From positions 5,332,001 to 5,396,000 of the forward strand of contig NZ_SHKK01000001.1 in the NCBI RefSeq assembly GCF_004217135.1: a DNA stretch of 64,000 nt. The letters run 5' to 3'. Made by a program: the position numbers and the translations under genes. How positions within the stretch are numbered: position 1 is the first letter of the stretch; the number at the start of each line of letters is the position of its first letter. The notes below the pieces were generated by a model. The model saw only the letters and a program-made list of their open reading frames with translations. It searched no databases and had not been told where the DNA came from. This document shows positions 19,248-27,592 of this stretch, one piece after another. The stretch comes from Micromonospora violae (GTDB lineage: Bacteria; Actinomycetota; Actinomycetes; Mycobacteriales; Micromonosporaceae).

Positions 19248-20426
19248 TCAGCCGGCGGTCGGCGGCGAGATCTTCCCCTGCCCGTCGAGGCGAGCACCGG
19301 TCTTCGGGAAGTCGGTGCGGCTCAACTCGGTGACCAGACCCAGGCCCCGGTCGTCCGAATCCATCGTCGGCTTTCCGGCGGAGTTCATGTACGTCGAGGT
19401 GAACGAGCCGCCGGCCCAACTGCCGTCCGGCTTGAGCGACACCTTCAGCACCCCGCCCCAGCCGAGCCGACCGGCGTTGCTCAGCGAGTTGCCGCCGCCG
19501 GCGAAGTTGCCCAGGCTGTACGCGATCAGGCGCCCCTTGTAGAACTCCATCCCGCGCAGCACGTGCGGACCGTGCCCGACGATCAGGTCGGCGCCAGCGT
19601 CGATCATGGCGTGCGAGAACTTCACCGGGTCGCCCCGGTTCTCGCCGAGGAACATCTCGGTGCCCGGCTTCACCCGGGTCTTGTCGGCACCCTCGCCGCC
19701 CATGTGCACCTGCACCACGACCAGGTCGGCCATGGTGGCGGCCTTGGCCACCACCGCCTTCGCCTTGGTGATGTCGACGAGGCTGTTGGACCAGACGTAC
19801 GACGAGAAGCCGGCGACCGCGACCTTGACGCCCTTCACGTCGACCACGGTGATCTCGTTCGGTGCGCCGGTGTGCTCCAGGTCGTACTTCTTCAGTGCCT
19901 TCTGGGTGTTCTCGTAGCCCTTGGGCCCGTAGTCGTAGCCGTGGTTGTTGGCCTGGTTGAGCACGTCGAAGCCGGCGTCACGCAGGTGCGCGGCGTACTC
20001 CGGCGGGGCGCGGAACTGGAAGCAGCGGGTGGAGTTGGCCCCGCACTTGCCGGTGCCGGTGTCGACCGTCAGCGGCTCCTCCAGGTTGCCCATCACGAGG
20101 TCGGCCTTGAGCGCCTCGGTGACCGAGTTGAAGAAGCCCTTACCGCCGGCGGCGGGCAGTCGACTGGGCGCGTTGCCCATGATGATGTCGCCGGTGGCGG
20201 AGAGCGAGATCGCGGCGCCCGGACCGGAGGAGTCGGCCCCGGTGTCCTTCGGGCCGGCCGTGGAGACCGGCGCGCCGGTGCCACCACCGCCGGCGCCGGG
20301 CTGCCACACGGGTGCCTCACCACCGGGGTCGGCGCAGCCGGCGGCGAGGAGGGTGGCCAGCAGCGCGGCGAGGCCGAGGGCGACGCGGCGGCGCGGGCGG
20401 GGCGCGAGGGGGGAGGCAGCGTACAT
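19248..20426 (-). CDS. CapA/YwtB-like metallophosphoesterase-fold lipoprotein
   Basis: Secreted lipoprotein of 392 aa: lipobox LLAAGC with C31, then a low-complexity linker to about 70. The CapA domain begins at [11 protein letters not shown] and contains [29 protein letters not shown] and [10 protein letters not shown], the usual metal-site segments of the poly-gamma-glutamate capsule protein family. Whether it acts on polyglutamate here is unknown; no capB, capC or pgs genes are nearby. ATG start at 20426. It is 41 bp upstream of nth on the same strand and may share its transcript. Confidence 0.9.
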   Translation of the reverse strand: MYAASPLAPRPRRRVALGLAALLATLLAAGCADPGGEAPVWQPGAGGGGTGAPVSTAGPKDTGADSSGPGAAISLSATGDIIMGNAPSRLPAAGGKGFFNSVTEALKADLVMGNLEEPLTVDTGTGKCGANSTRCFQFRAPPEYAAHLRDAGFDVLNQANNHGYDYGPKGYENTQKALKKYDLEHTGAPNEITVVDVKGVKVAVAGFSSYVWSNSLVDITKAKAVVAKAATMADLVVVQVHMGGEGADKTRVKPGTEMFLGENRGDPVKFSHAMIDAGADLIVGHGPHVLRGMEFYKGRLIAYSLGNFAGGGNSLSNAGRLGWGGVLKVSLKPDGSWAGGSFTSTYMNSAGKPTMDSDDRGLGLVTELSRTDFPKTGARLDGQGKISPPTAG

Positions 20427-20482
20427 CGTCCGCGACCCTACCGGTCGTTAAACGCGCCGACGCCAGCCGATCGGTTGGACTT

Positions 20483-21172
20483 TCAGCCCGTGAGCTGCTC
20501 AGACCACGGCACCACGGTCCGGGCGCCACCGGCGAGCACCGCCGCGTGCACCGCCCGGGCGAGCGGGGCACCCCAGGTGGAGCGTGGGCCGCCGTACGCG
20601 GCCTCCGGCCCGTCCACCGGGCAGAGCACGGTGACCGCGTCGGTGGGCGTACCGGTCCCCGGCACCCCCAGCTCGGTGATCGCCTGGGTCTTCGCCTCGG
20701 TCGCGGTGGCCACCGCGTTGACCAGTGCCGAGTCGGCGAGCCGGGCCGGCACGTACACCACGATGTTGACCGTGCCGACGCGCTGCGCGTGCGCGGCGGG
20801 CGTCGGCGCGGCTGCGGGCACCGGCGTGCCGAGCCCGACCGTCGCCCAGGCCCGCACCCCGGTGTCGGTCCGCGCCACCACCTCGGTCACATCGACGCCG
20901 GTCAGCAGACCCACCCCGGGGCCGTCGAGGGCCAGTTCACCGGCGAGCGCGGCCAGGTGCGCGGCCGGGTCGTCCCGGTCGTACGACATCGGTACGGTCG
21001 CGTTCAGCACCCACCGCCGGAACCCGATGCCACCGCCCAGCGGGCCGCTGCTGACCGACCGCAGGGGCACGTCCGCCCGCCAGACGAGCAGCGGCACCTG
21101 CCGCCCCTCCTCGGCGCGGCTGGTCAGAATCGGGTCGCTCAGCACGTCGGGCAGGTTACGCCCACCGATCAA
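20483..21172 (-). CDS. cbiZ: Adenosylcobinamide amidohydrolase (CbiZ family)
   Basis: CbiZ converts adenosylcobinamide or pseudo-B12 side chains to cobyric acid, letting cells salvage incomplete corrinoids. This 229-aa protein has the family's characteristic segments: [44 protein letters not shown] and [15 protein letters not shown]. It is cytosolic, with no signal peptide. The start is unsettled: TTG at 21172 gives the longest form, while a GTG nine codons in is also possible; neither has a strong ribosome binding site. Divergent from crp. No other cobalamin gene is in the window. Confidence 0.85.
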   Translation of the reverse strand: MIGGRNLPDVLSDPILTSRAEEGRQVPLLVWRADVPLRSVSSGPLGGGIGFRRWVLNATVPMSYDRDDPAAHLAALAGELALDGPGVGLLTGVDVTEVVARTDTGVRAWATVGLGTPVPAAAPTPAAHAQRVGTVNIVVYVPARLADSALVNAVATATEAKTQAITELGVPGTGTPTDAVTVLCPVDGPEAAYGGPRSTWGAPLARAVHAAVLAGGARTVVPWSEQLTG

Positions 21173-21288
21173 GATTCCAGGGCCGACCTCTGATTCATGC
21201 TCACGTGCGCCTAGACTTGGCGGCGCGCGAGGGGATCAGCGGACGGCGGCCCCGGCCGACGGACGGCACGCGCAACCGGAGGTGCGCA

Positions 21289-21966
21289 ATGGACGAGGTA
21301 CTGGCCCGCAGCGGGATCTTCCAGGGTGTTGACCCGGAAGCTGCCGAGGCGCTTGCCAAGGAGATGGAGACGATCGAGGTCCGCAAGGGCGAGGTCGTCT
21401 TCAATGAGGGCGAGCCCGGTGACAGCCTCTACATCCTGCTGTCCGGGAAGATCAAGGTTGGTCGCCGCGCGGCGGACGGCCGGCAGAACCTGATCGCGGT
21501 GATGGGGCCGTCGGACATGGTCGGTGAGCTGTCGCTCTTCGACCCGGGTCCGCGTACGGCGACCGCCACCGCGGTGACCGACACCCGGCTGGTACGGCTG
21601 CGTAAGCAGGCGCTGCGACCGTGGCTCAACAACCGCCCGGAGATCGCCGAGCAGCTGCTCCGGGTGCTCGCCCGGCGGCTGCGCCGGACCAACGACTCGC
21701 TCGCCGACCTGATCTTCACGGACGTGCCGGGCCGGGTCGCCAAGAACCTGCTCCAGATGGCGGGCCGCTTCGGCACCCGCGACGGCGGCGTTCTGCGGGT
21801 GACCCACGACCTCACCCAGGAGGAGATCGCCCAGCTGGTCGGCGCCTCCCGGGAGACCGTCAACAAGGCGCTGGCCGACTTCGCCTCGCGCGGTTGGCTG
21901 CGGCTGGACGGCAAGAGCATCATCATCCTGGACCCGGAGCGTCTGGCCCGTCGCGCCCGCGTCTGA
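21289..21966 (+). CDS. crp: Crp/Fnr-family cAMP-responsive global regulator (GlxR/Crp orthologue)
   Basis: DNA-binding homodimer of 225 aa that responds to cyclic nucleotides and controls central metabolism. The N-terminal cyclic-nucleotide-binding domain contains the phosphate-binding cassette region around [17 protein letters not shown]. The C-terminal winged helix has the recognition helix in [21 protein letters not shown]. Start ATG at 21289 follows GGAGG at proper spacing. Sequence is very close to GlxR/Crp of actinobacteria (Rv3676). It stands divergent from cbiZ and is followed by a strong terminator, so it is monocistronic. A candidate -10 TAGACT lies at 21212-21217. Confidence 0.96.
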   Translation: MDEVLARSGIFQGVDPEAAEALAKEMETIEVRKGEVVFNEGEPGDSLYILLSGKIKVGRRAADGRQNLIAVMGPSDMVGELSLFDPGPRTATATAVTDTRLVRLRKQALRPWLNNRPEIAEQLLRVLARRLRRTNDSLADLIFTDVPGRVAKNLLQMAGRFGTRDGGVLRVTHDLTQEEIAQLVGASRETVNKALADFASRGWLRLDGKSIIILDPERLARRARV

Positions 21967-21977
21967 GTAGCCCAAGG

Positions 21978-22021
21978 ACGTCCCCGCCTGCCGGCACTGG
22001 CCGCAGGTGGGGACGTTTTTG
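21978..22021 (+). terminator. Rho-independent terminator of crp
   Basis: ACGTCCCCGCCTGC (21978-21991) pairs with 22003-22016 over 14 bp with a single G-U pair and an 11-nt loop, followed by a run of T (22016-22021). Confidence 0.9.
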
Positions 22022-22079
22022 CTATCTGCCTGGCGCAGAATCGCTGGCCTCCGGCGGTGTCAGCGGTGAGGGTGGGGCC

Positions 22080-22823
22080 ATGGTGAACCGTGTTGCCGTG
22101 CTCTCCGACATCCATGGCGTTCTGCCGGCGCTGGAGGCTGTACTGGCCGAGCCGGACGTCGCCGCCGCCGACCTGATCGTGCTCACCGGTGACATCGCCG
22201 CGGGCCCGCAACCGGTCGAGGTGCTGGACGTGCTGGCCGACCTGGGCGACCGGGTGTGCTGGGTCGGCGGCAATGCCGACCGCGAGCTGGTCGAGGCCCG
22301 CGCCGGCCGCCCGGCCTCGATCGAGGTGTCGAACTGGGCCGCCGGGCAGCTGCGCGACGACCAGGTGGCCCGGCTCGCCGCGCTGCCGGCGACGGCGACG
22401 CTGGAGATCGATGGCCTCGGGCCGACGCTGTTCTGCCACGCGACGCCCCGCGATGACGAGGAGGTCGTGCTCGTCGACTCCCGGATGGCGCGCTGGGCGG
22501 AGGTGTTCGACGGTCTTCCCGCCGCGATTTCCACGGTGGTCTGCGGCCACACGCACATGCCCTTCACGCGGCTGGTCGACCGGCGTCTGGTGGTCAACCC
22601 GGGCAGCATCGGCATGCCGTACGGGGGCGTGGGCGCGTGGTGGGCTCTGCTCGGGCCGGGCGTTCAGCTGCGCCGGACCGCCTTCGACGTGGACGCGGCC
22701 TGCGCGCGGGTGGCGGCGGAGTCGACCTTCCCCGACGCCGTCGCCTGGGCCGACGAGTACCTGCGCTCCCAGCACAGCGACGCCGACGCGCTGGCTGCCT
22801 TCGGCCCCCGCGACGGCCGCTGA
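22080..22823 (+). CDS. Calcineurin-like metallophosphoesterase (YfcE/MJ0936-like)
   Basis: Cytosolic phosphoesterase of 247 aa with the metal-site blocks in order: LSDIHG (D9, H11), LTGDIAAG, GGNAD, CHATP and CGHTHMP. LVVNPGSIGMPYGG near the C-terminal third is typical of the YfcE-like single-domain branch acting on phosphodiesters or nucleotides. ATG at 22080 follows GAGGGTGGGG. It is separated from crp by the terminator, so it has its own promoter. Substrate unknown. Confidence 0.87.
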   Translation: MVNRVAVLSDIHGVLPALEAVLAEPDVAAADLIVLTGDIAAGPQPVEVLDVLADLGDRVCWVGGNADRELVEARAGRPASIEVSNWAAGQLRDDQVARLAALPATATLEIDGLGPTLFCHATPRDDEEVVLVDSRMARWAEVFDGLPAAISTVVCGHTHMPFTRLVDRRLVVNPGSIGMPYGGVGAWWALLGPGVQLRRTAFDVDAACARVAAESTFPDAVAWADEYLRSQHSDADALAAFGPRDGR

Positions 22824-23197
22824 ACGGGCAGCCGGACGGCCGCCGAGCGGGCCAGCCAGACGGCCGGCCAGATGGCCGCCGAGTGGAGCCGGGATACTGG
22901 TCAGAGATTCTTTGGAGCTGAATCGTTTGCGGCATCAGCCGTAAGTGATCAGCAGGCCGATCGACGGGACGCAGCCGACGGGGCGCGACAGGCGGGGTGC
23001 GGCCGACGGACGATTCGTCTGTGGCATCAGCTCCATAGCGAGAGCAGCACCCAGGCCACCTCCGGTGCCGCGCCAGCACCGCGAACAAAGCACCGCGCCA
23101 AGCGCACGCCGCCCGCTGCGCACAAGACCCGCCGCGCCCCGCGAGCCGAACCGTGACCGTGTCCATCCGAGTCCGAGCGCCCAATCCTAGAAAAAGT
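22824..23197. other. Intergenic region upstream of the tetR operon, no gene seen
   Basis: About 370 bp with no supported gene. Its first part is low-complexity, with repeated GGCCGCCGAG and GACGGCCG words (22841-22892). A 19-bp word occurs twice with three mismatches (22920-22938 and 23012-23030), each in the form GANTCGTNTGNGGCATCAG. The end carries the tetR promoter/operator. Confidence 0.55.
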
Positions 23198-23209
23198 CAG
23201 TCTTGACTG
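23198..23209 (+). promoter_or_regulatory. Candidate TetR operator overlapping the -35 of the acyl-CoA operon
   Basis: Inverted repeat CAGTC-TT-GACTG at 23198-23209. It contains TTGACT (23203-23208), a good -35, with a weak -10 (CAGGCT) 17 bp downstream at 23226-23231. Placement directly before tetR suggests autoregulation. Confidence 0.5.
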
Positions 23210-23238
23210 TTTGTTTCGAGGGCGGCAGGCTGTCCCCC

Positions 23239-23844
23239 ATGTCAGCCCCATCGACGCGCGTCCCTCAGCAGGAACGCAGCCGCGCCACCCAGGCCCGGCT
23301 GCTGGAGGCGACCGTCGACTGCCTGATCGAGCACGGCTGGTCCGGCACCACGACCACCGTCGTCGCGGCGCGGGCCGGTGTCTCGCGCGGGGCCCAGCTG
23401 CACCACTACCCGACCAAGGCAGCGCTGGTGACGGCCGCCGTCGCCCATCTGGCCGAGCGTCGGGCCGACGAGCTGCGTACCGAGGCCGAGGCGCTGCCGG
23501 CTGGCCCACAGCGGTTGGACCGGGTGGTCGACCTGCTCGCGGTGGCGTTCACCGGTCCGCTGTTCGTGGCCGCGCTTGAGCTCTGGGTCGCCGCCCGCAC
23601 CGATCGTGAGCTCCGGGACGCCCTGGTGCCGCTGGAGGCGACCGTCGGGCGGGAGATGCACCGGCTCACCGTTGCCCTGCTCGGTGTCGACGAACGTCGG
23701 CCCGGCGTCCGCGAAGCGGTGCAGGCCACCCTCGACCTGATGCGCGGGCTCGGCGTGGCCAACCTGCTCAGCGACGACTCGGCGCGTCGCGCCGCCCTGT
23801 TGACCACCTGGAAGCGCCAGCTCGCCACCCTGCTCACGCCCTGA
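23239..23844 (+). CDS. TetR/AcrR-family transcriptional regulator
   Basis: Dimeric repressor of 201 aa. The N-terminal helix-turn-helix spans about 15-60 (TQARLLEATVDCLIEHGW, then TTVVAARAGVSRGAQLHHYP). The C-terminal domain is a ligand-binding TetR core. ATG at 23239 is chosen; an upstream in-frame start at 23203 would lie inside the operator palindrome. It heads a run of seven same-strand genes for acyl-CoA breakdown, so it most likely senses a pathway acyl-CoA and represses the operon. Ligand unknown. Confidence 0.92.
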   Translation: MSAPSTRVPQQERSRATQARLLEATVDCLIEHGWSGTTTTVVAARAGVSRGAQLHHYPTKAALVTAAVAHLAERRADELRTEAEALPAGPQRLDRVVDLLAVAFTGPLFVAALELWVAARTDRELRDALVPLEATVGREMHRLTVALLGVDERRPGVREAVQATLDLMRGLGVANLLSDDSARRAALLTTWKRQLATLLTP

Positions 23845-23881
23845 CCGCCGGCCGCAGCGGCCACCACCGACCGGAGGCACC

Positions 23882-24679
23882 ATGGTCGACCTCAGCGACC
23901 TGCTCACCGACCTGGCCGACGAGTCCGCTCAGCTGGACGCCCTGGTGGCGCCGCTGCCCGCTGCCGACTGGGCGCGGTCGACCCCCGCGCCGGGTTGGAG
24001 CATCGGGCATCAGATCGCCCACCTCGCCTGGACCGATCACGTCGCGCTGCTGGCCGCGACCGATACTGAGGCGTTCTACGCGACGGTGACCACAGCGCCG
24101 GACGTGACCCGACTCGTCGACGACGGTGCCGAGGAGTTCCTCGCCCCACCGGCCGAACTGCTGGCCCGCTGGCGGGCCGGGCGAACCGCCCTCGTCGACG
24201 CGCTGGCGGCCGTGCCGGCCGGCGGCAAGCTGCCCTGGTACGGCACCCGGATGTCGGCCACCTCGATGGCCACCGCCCGGCTCATGGAGACCTGGGCGCA
24301 CGGCGCGGACGTGGCCGACGCCCTTGACGTGGTCCGCCCCGACAGCGACCGACTCCGGCACGTGGCGCACCTGGGTGTGCGTACCCTCGGGCACGGCTTC
24401 GCCGCGCACGGCCGGGAGGTGCCGACGGCGCCGGTCCGGGTTGAGCTGGTCGGGCCCGGCGGCGACATGTGGAGCTGGGGTCCGGCGGACGCCGCCGACC
24501 GGCTCACCGGCCCTGCTCGGGACTTCTGCCTGCTGGTCACCCAGCGCCGACACCGCGCGGACCTCGCCCTGGTCGCCACCGGACCGGTCGCCGACGAGTG
24601 GCTCGACGTGGCGCAGGCCTTCGCCGGGCCGCCGGGTGACGGCCGGAAGCCAGCCGGCCGGAACGGGGTACCGGCATGA
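23882..24679 (+). CDS. TIGR03084-family metal-binding protein (DinB/mycothiol maleylpyruvate isomerase-like)
   Basis: Cytosolic protein of 265 aa with a DinB-like four-helix N-terminal domain of the mycothiol-dependent maleylpyruvate isomerase type. The candidate metal-binding histidines are in GHQIAHLAWTDH and METWAHGADV. The C-terminal part resembles the wHTH/SCP2-like tail of the TIGR03084 family. Such proteins commonly sit beside AtuA-type genes in actinobacteria; the reaction is not known to me. ATG at 23882 with GGAGG eight bases upstream. Its stop overlaps the atuA start by four bases (ATGA). Confidence 0.87.
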   Translation: MVDLSDLLTDLADESAQLDALVAPLPAADWARSTPAPGWSIGHQIAHLAWTDHVALLAATDTEAFYATVTTAPDVTRLVDDGAEEFLAPPAELLARWRAGRTALVDALAAVPAGGKLPWYGTRMSATSMATARLMETWAHGADVADALDVVRPDSDRLRHVAHLGVRTLGHGFAAHGREVPTAPVRVELVGPGGDMWSWGPADAADRLTGPARDFCLLVTQRRHRADLALVATGPVADEWLDVAQAFAGPPGDGRKPAGRNGVPA

Positions 24680-26340
24680 TCCGCATCGGCAACGCCTCCG
24701 GCTTCTACGGCGACCGCTTCATTGCCTGGCGGGAGATGCTCGACGGCGGTGAGCTGGACGTGCTGACCGGCGACTATCTGGCCGAGTTGACCATGTTGAT
24801 CCTCGCCCGGGACCGCCTGCGCGACCCCGACCTGGGGTACGCGAAGACGTTCCTGCGCCAGCTGGAGACCTGCCTCGGCACCGCCCTCGACCGAGGGGTG
24901 CGGATCGTGACCAACGCCGGCGGGTTGAACCCGGCCGGTCTGGCCGCCGCCATCGAGAAGCTCGCCCGCCGGCTCGGCCTGCCGGCCCAGGTGGGGTACG
25001 TCGAGGGCGACACGATCCAGCGGCCGGACGCGTTGAGCGCGAACGCCTACCTCGGCGCGTTCGGGATCGCCGCCTGCCTCGACGCCGGTGCGGACGTGGT
25101 GGTCACCGGTCGGGTCACCGACGCGTCGCTGGTGGTCGGCCCGGCGATCGCGCGGTACGGGTGGGGCCGTGACGACCTCGACGAGCTGGCCGGGGCCACC
25201 GTCGCCGGGCACCTCGTCGAGTGCGGCGCACAGGTCACCGGCGGCAACTTCAGCTTCTTCACCGAGCTGCCCGACGGCGGTCATCGGCCCGGGTTCCCGA
25301 TCGCCGAGGTGTACTCCGACGGCTCATCCGTGCTCACCAAGCATCCGGGCACCGGTGGCGCGGTCACCGTGGAGACGGTCACCGCCCAACTGCTCTACGA
25401 GATCGGCGGGCCGTCCTACCTCGGGCCGGACGTGGTCACCCGACTGGACACGGTGACGCTGCACCCCGACGGGCCGGATCGGGTCCGGGTCTCCGGCGTG
25501 CGGGGCACGCCGCCACCGCCCACGCTCAAGGTGGGCGTCAACAACCTCGGCGGTTTCCGCAACTCGATGACGTTCGTGCTCTGCGGACTGGACATCGAGG
25601 CGAAGGCGGCCCTGGTCCGGGGGCAGGTCGAGGAGGCGGTGGGCAAGGACGGGCTGGAGTTCACCCTCGCTCGCACCGACCATCCGGACGCCGCCGACAC
25701 CGAGGCGGCCAGCGCCCTGTTGCACGTACACCTGCGCGACGGTGACCGGACGCGGGCCGGGCGGGCCTTCTCGGCCGCTGCGGTGGAGCTGGCGCTGGCC
25801 TCGTACCCGGGCTGCACGCTGACCACCCTGCCCGGCGACGCGACCCCGTACGGCGTCTTCACCGCCGACGCGGTGCCACAGGACGCGGTGGGGCACGTCG
25901 CGGTGCTACCCGACGGGGAGCGGGTGCCGATCGCCCCGCCGAGCCGCACCGCCCCCACAGTCCCGGACGAGTCCGCGCCGGGCGGCGGGGTCGCCGTCGA
26001 AGGCCCGACCAGGCGTGGGGCGCTCGGCGAGGTGGTCGGCGCGCGCTCCGGCGACAAGGGCGGGGACGCCAACCTCGGTGTCTGGGCACGCTCCGACGCC
26101 GGGTACGCGTGGCTGCGCACCTGGTTGACCGTCGACCGGCTGGCCGAGTTGCTGCCGGAGACTGCGCCGCTGTCGGTGCGGCGCTACGAGTTGCCGAACC
26201 TGCGCGCGGTCAACTTCGTGATCGAGGGCCTGCTCGGTGCGGGGGTGGCCGCGTCCACCCGGTTCGACCCGCAGGCCAAGGCGCTCGGCGAGTTGCTGCG
26301 CGCCCGGATCGTCGACCTGCCAGCCGAGGAGGTGCCGTGA
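24676..26340 (+). CDS. Acyclic terpene utilization AtuA-family protein (DUF1446)
   Basis: Protein of 554 aa with the DUF1446 domain (about 1-445) starting IRIGNASGFYGDR. It contains ACLDAGADVVVTGRVTDASL and CGAQVTGGNFSFF. A C-terminal AtuA-like ferredoxin-fold domain (about 455-550) begins LGEVVGARSGDKGGDANLGVW. AtuA is essential for citronellol/geraniol breakdown in Pseudomonas but its reaction is still unclear. ATG start overlaps the previous stop. The downstream junction is unusual: a 59-bp repeat separates it from the next gene, whereas most junctions in this operon overlap. Confidence 0.9.
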   Translation: MIRIGNASGFYGDRFIAWREMLDGGELDVLTGDYLAELTMLILARDRLRDPDLGYAKTFLRQLETCLGTALDRGVRIVTNAGGLNPAGLAAAIEKLARRLGLPAQVGYVEGDTIQRPDALSANAYLGAFGIAACLDAGADVVVTGRVTDASLVVGPAIARYGWGRDDLDELAGATVAGHLVECGAQVTGGNFSFFTELPDGGHRPGFPIAEVYSDGSSVLTKHPGTGGAVTVETVTAQLLYEIGGPSYLGPDVVTRLDTVTLHPDGPDRVRVSGVRGTPPPPTLKVGVNNLGGFRNSMTFVLCGLDIEAKAALVRGQVEEAVGKDGLEFTLARTDHPDAADTEAASALLHVHLRDGDRTRAGRAFSAAAVELALASYPGCTLTTLPGDATPYGVFTADAVPQDAVGHVAVLPDGERVPIAPPSRTAPTVPDESAPGGGVAVEGPTRRGALGEVVGARSGDKGGDANLGVWARSDAGYAWLRTWLTVDRLAELLPETAPLSVRRYELPNLRAVNFVIEGLLGAGVAASTRFDPQAKALGELLRARIVDLPAEEVP

Positions 26341-26342
26341 GC

Positions 26343-26401
26343 GCGAGGAGTGAGCCGGTCCTGCGAGCCCCGCAGTCGCGAACGAAGGGATTGCCGTGAG
26401 C
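26343..26401 (+). repeat. 59-bp dispersed repeat inserted at a gene junction, flanked by a 10-bp direct repeat
   Basis: TGCCGTGAGC occurs at 26333-26342 and again at 26392-26401. Between lies GCGAGGAGTGAGC...TGCGAGCCCCGCAGTCG, the same core as copy 1 at 1038-1068. Removing 59 bp would restore a GTGA stop/start overlap like the other junctions of this operon. The repeat now supplies the Shine-Dalgarno-like GAAGGGA for the downstream gene. Confidence 0.8.
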
Positions 26402-27592
26402 ATCCTGGACACCCCCGAGCGCCGGCAACTGCGCGAGCTGACCCGGGCGTTCGTGACCCGGGAGGTGTTGCCGCACCTGGACGACTGGGAACGGGCCGGC
26501 GAGGTGCCCCGGGCGCTGCACGCGAGCGCCGCGAAGATCGGCCTGCTCGGCATCGGCTTCCCCGAGTCGGTCGGTGGCAGCGGCGGTGACCTGCTCGACT
26601 CGATCATCGTGACCGAGGAGCTGATCCGCTCCGGGGGCTCGTCCGGGCTGGTGGCGGCCCTGTTCACGCACGGAATCGCGTTGCCGCACATGGTCGCGGC
26701 GGCCGGTGCGCGCACCGGTGGCTCGCTGGGCGGCCGGCTCGCCGGCACCTCGCCGCCGGGCGACGACAGCCTGGTCGAGCGGTACGTCCGACCCACCCTG
26801 GCCGGCACGATGATCGGCGCACTGGCCATCACCGAACCGGACGGCGGTTCGGACGTGGCCGGCATCCGCACCACCGCCCGCCGCGACGGCGACCACTACG
26901 TGGTGAACGGGTCGAAGACCTACATCACCAGCGGGCACCGGGCCGACTTCGTGACCACCGCCGTGTGTACCGACTTCCCCGGCAGCGGCCAGCTGACCCT
27001 GCTGGTCATCGACAAGGGGTCGCCCGGGTTCACCGTGGGACGCCGGTTGGAGAAGTTGGGCTGGCACTGCTCGGACACCGCCGAGCTGTCCTTCGTCGAC
27101 GTACGGGTGCCGGTGACCAACCGGATCGGCGCGGAGAACACCGGCTTCCTGGCGATCATGCAGCACTTCGCGGCGGAGCGGTTGTCGCTGGCGACGCAGG
27201 CGTACGCGACCGCGCAGCGCTGCGTCGAGCTGGCGGTGCGCTGGTGCCGGGATCGGGAGACCTTCGGCCGTCCGCTGGCCAGCCGGCAGCTGATCCGGCA
27301 CCGGTTGGCCGAGATGCACACGCGGGCCGAGGCGGCCCGGTCGTACGTGCACGAGGTCGCGGGTCGGGTCGCTGCCGGCGAGCCGGTGGTGACCGAGGTG
27401 GCGATGGCGAAGAACATGGCGGTGGCCGCCTGCGACCACGTCGTCGACCAGGCGTTGCAGCTGCACGGGGGTTTCGGCTACCTGCGCGACGCCGAGGTGG
27501 AGCGGCACTACCGCGACGCGCGGATCCTCGGCATCGGCGGCGGCACCACCGAGATCATGAACGAGATCATCGCGAAGGGCATGGGCCTATGA
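26396..27592 (+). CDS. Acyl-CoA dehydrogenase (isovaleryl/long-chain type base position)
   Basis: FAD enzyme of 398 aa introducing the alpha-beta double bond in an acyl-CoA. Substrate and flavin segments ALAITEPDGGSDVAG and YVVNGSKTYITSG are intact. The catalytic glutamate is at the isovaleryl/long-chain position (E261 in HFAAERLS), while the medium-chain position holds glycine (GIGGGTTEI), pointing to a branched-chain substrate. An extra Gly/Ser-rich stretch of about 18 residues (about 103-121) precedes SLVERYVRPTLAG and is not usual. GTG start at 26396. Stop overlaps the next start (ATGA). Confidence 0.93.
   Translation: MSILDTPERRQLRELTRAFVTREVLPHLDDWERAGEVPRALHASAAKIGLLGIGFPESVGGSGGDLLDSIIVTEELIRSGGSSGLVAALFTHGIALPHMVAAAGARTGGSLGGRLAGTSPPGDDSLVERYVRPTLAGTMIGALAITEPDGGSDVAGIRTTARRDGDHYVVNGSKTYITSGHRADFVTTAVCTDFPGSGQLTLLVIDKGSPGFTVGRRLEKLGWHCSDTAELSFVDVRVPVTNRIGAENTGFLAIMQHFAAERLSLATQAYATAQRCVELAVRWCRDRETFGRPLASRQLIRHRLAEMHTRAEAARSYVHEVAGRVAAGEPVVTEVAMAKNMAVAACDHVVDQALQLHGGFGYLRDAEVERHYRDARILGIGGGTTEIMNEIIAKGMGL

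Noticed and set aside
21173..21288. Cobalamin riboswitch upstream of cbiZ
   Set aside because: The gap to crp is about 115 bp, too short for the usual element, and no B12-box-like sequence was seen.
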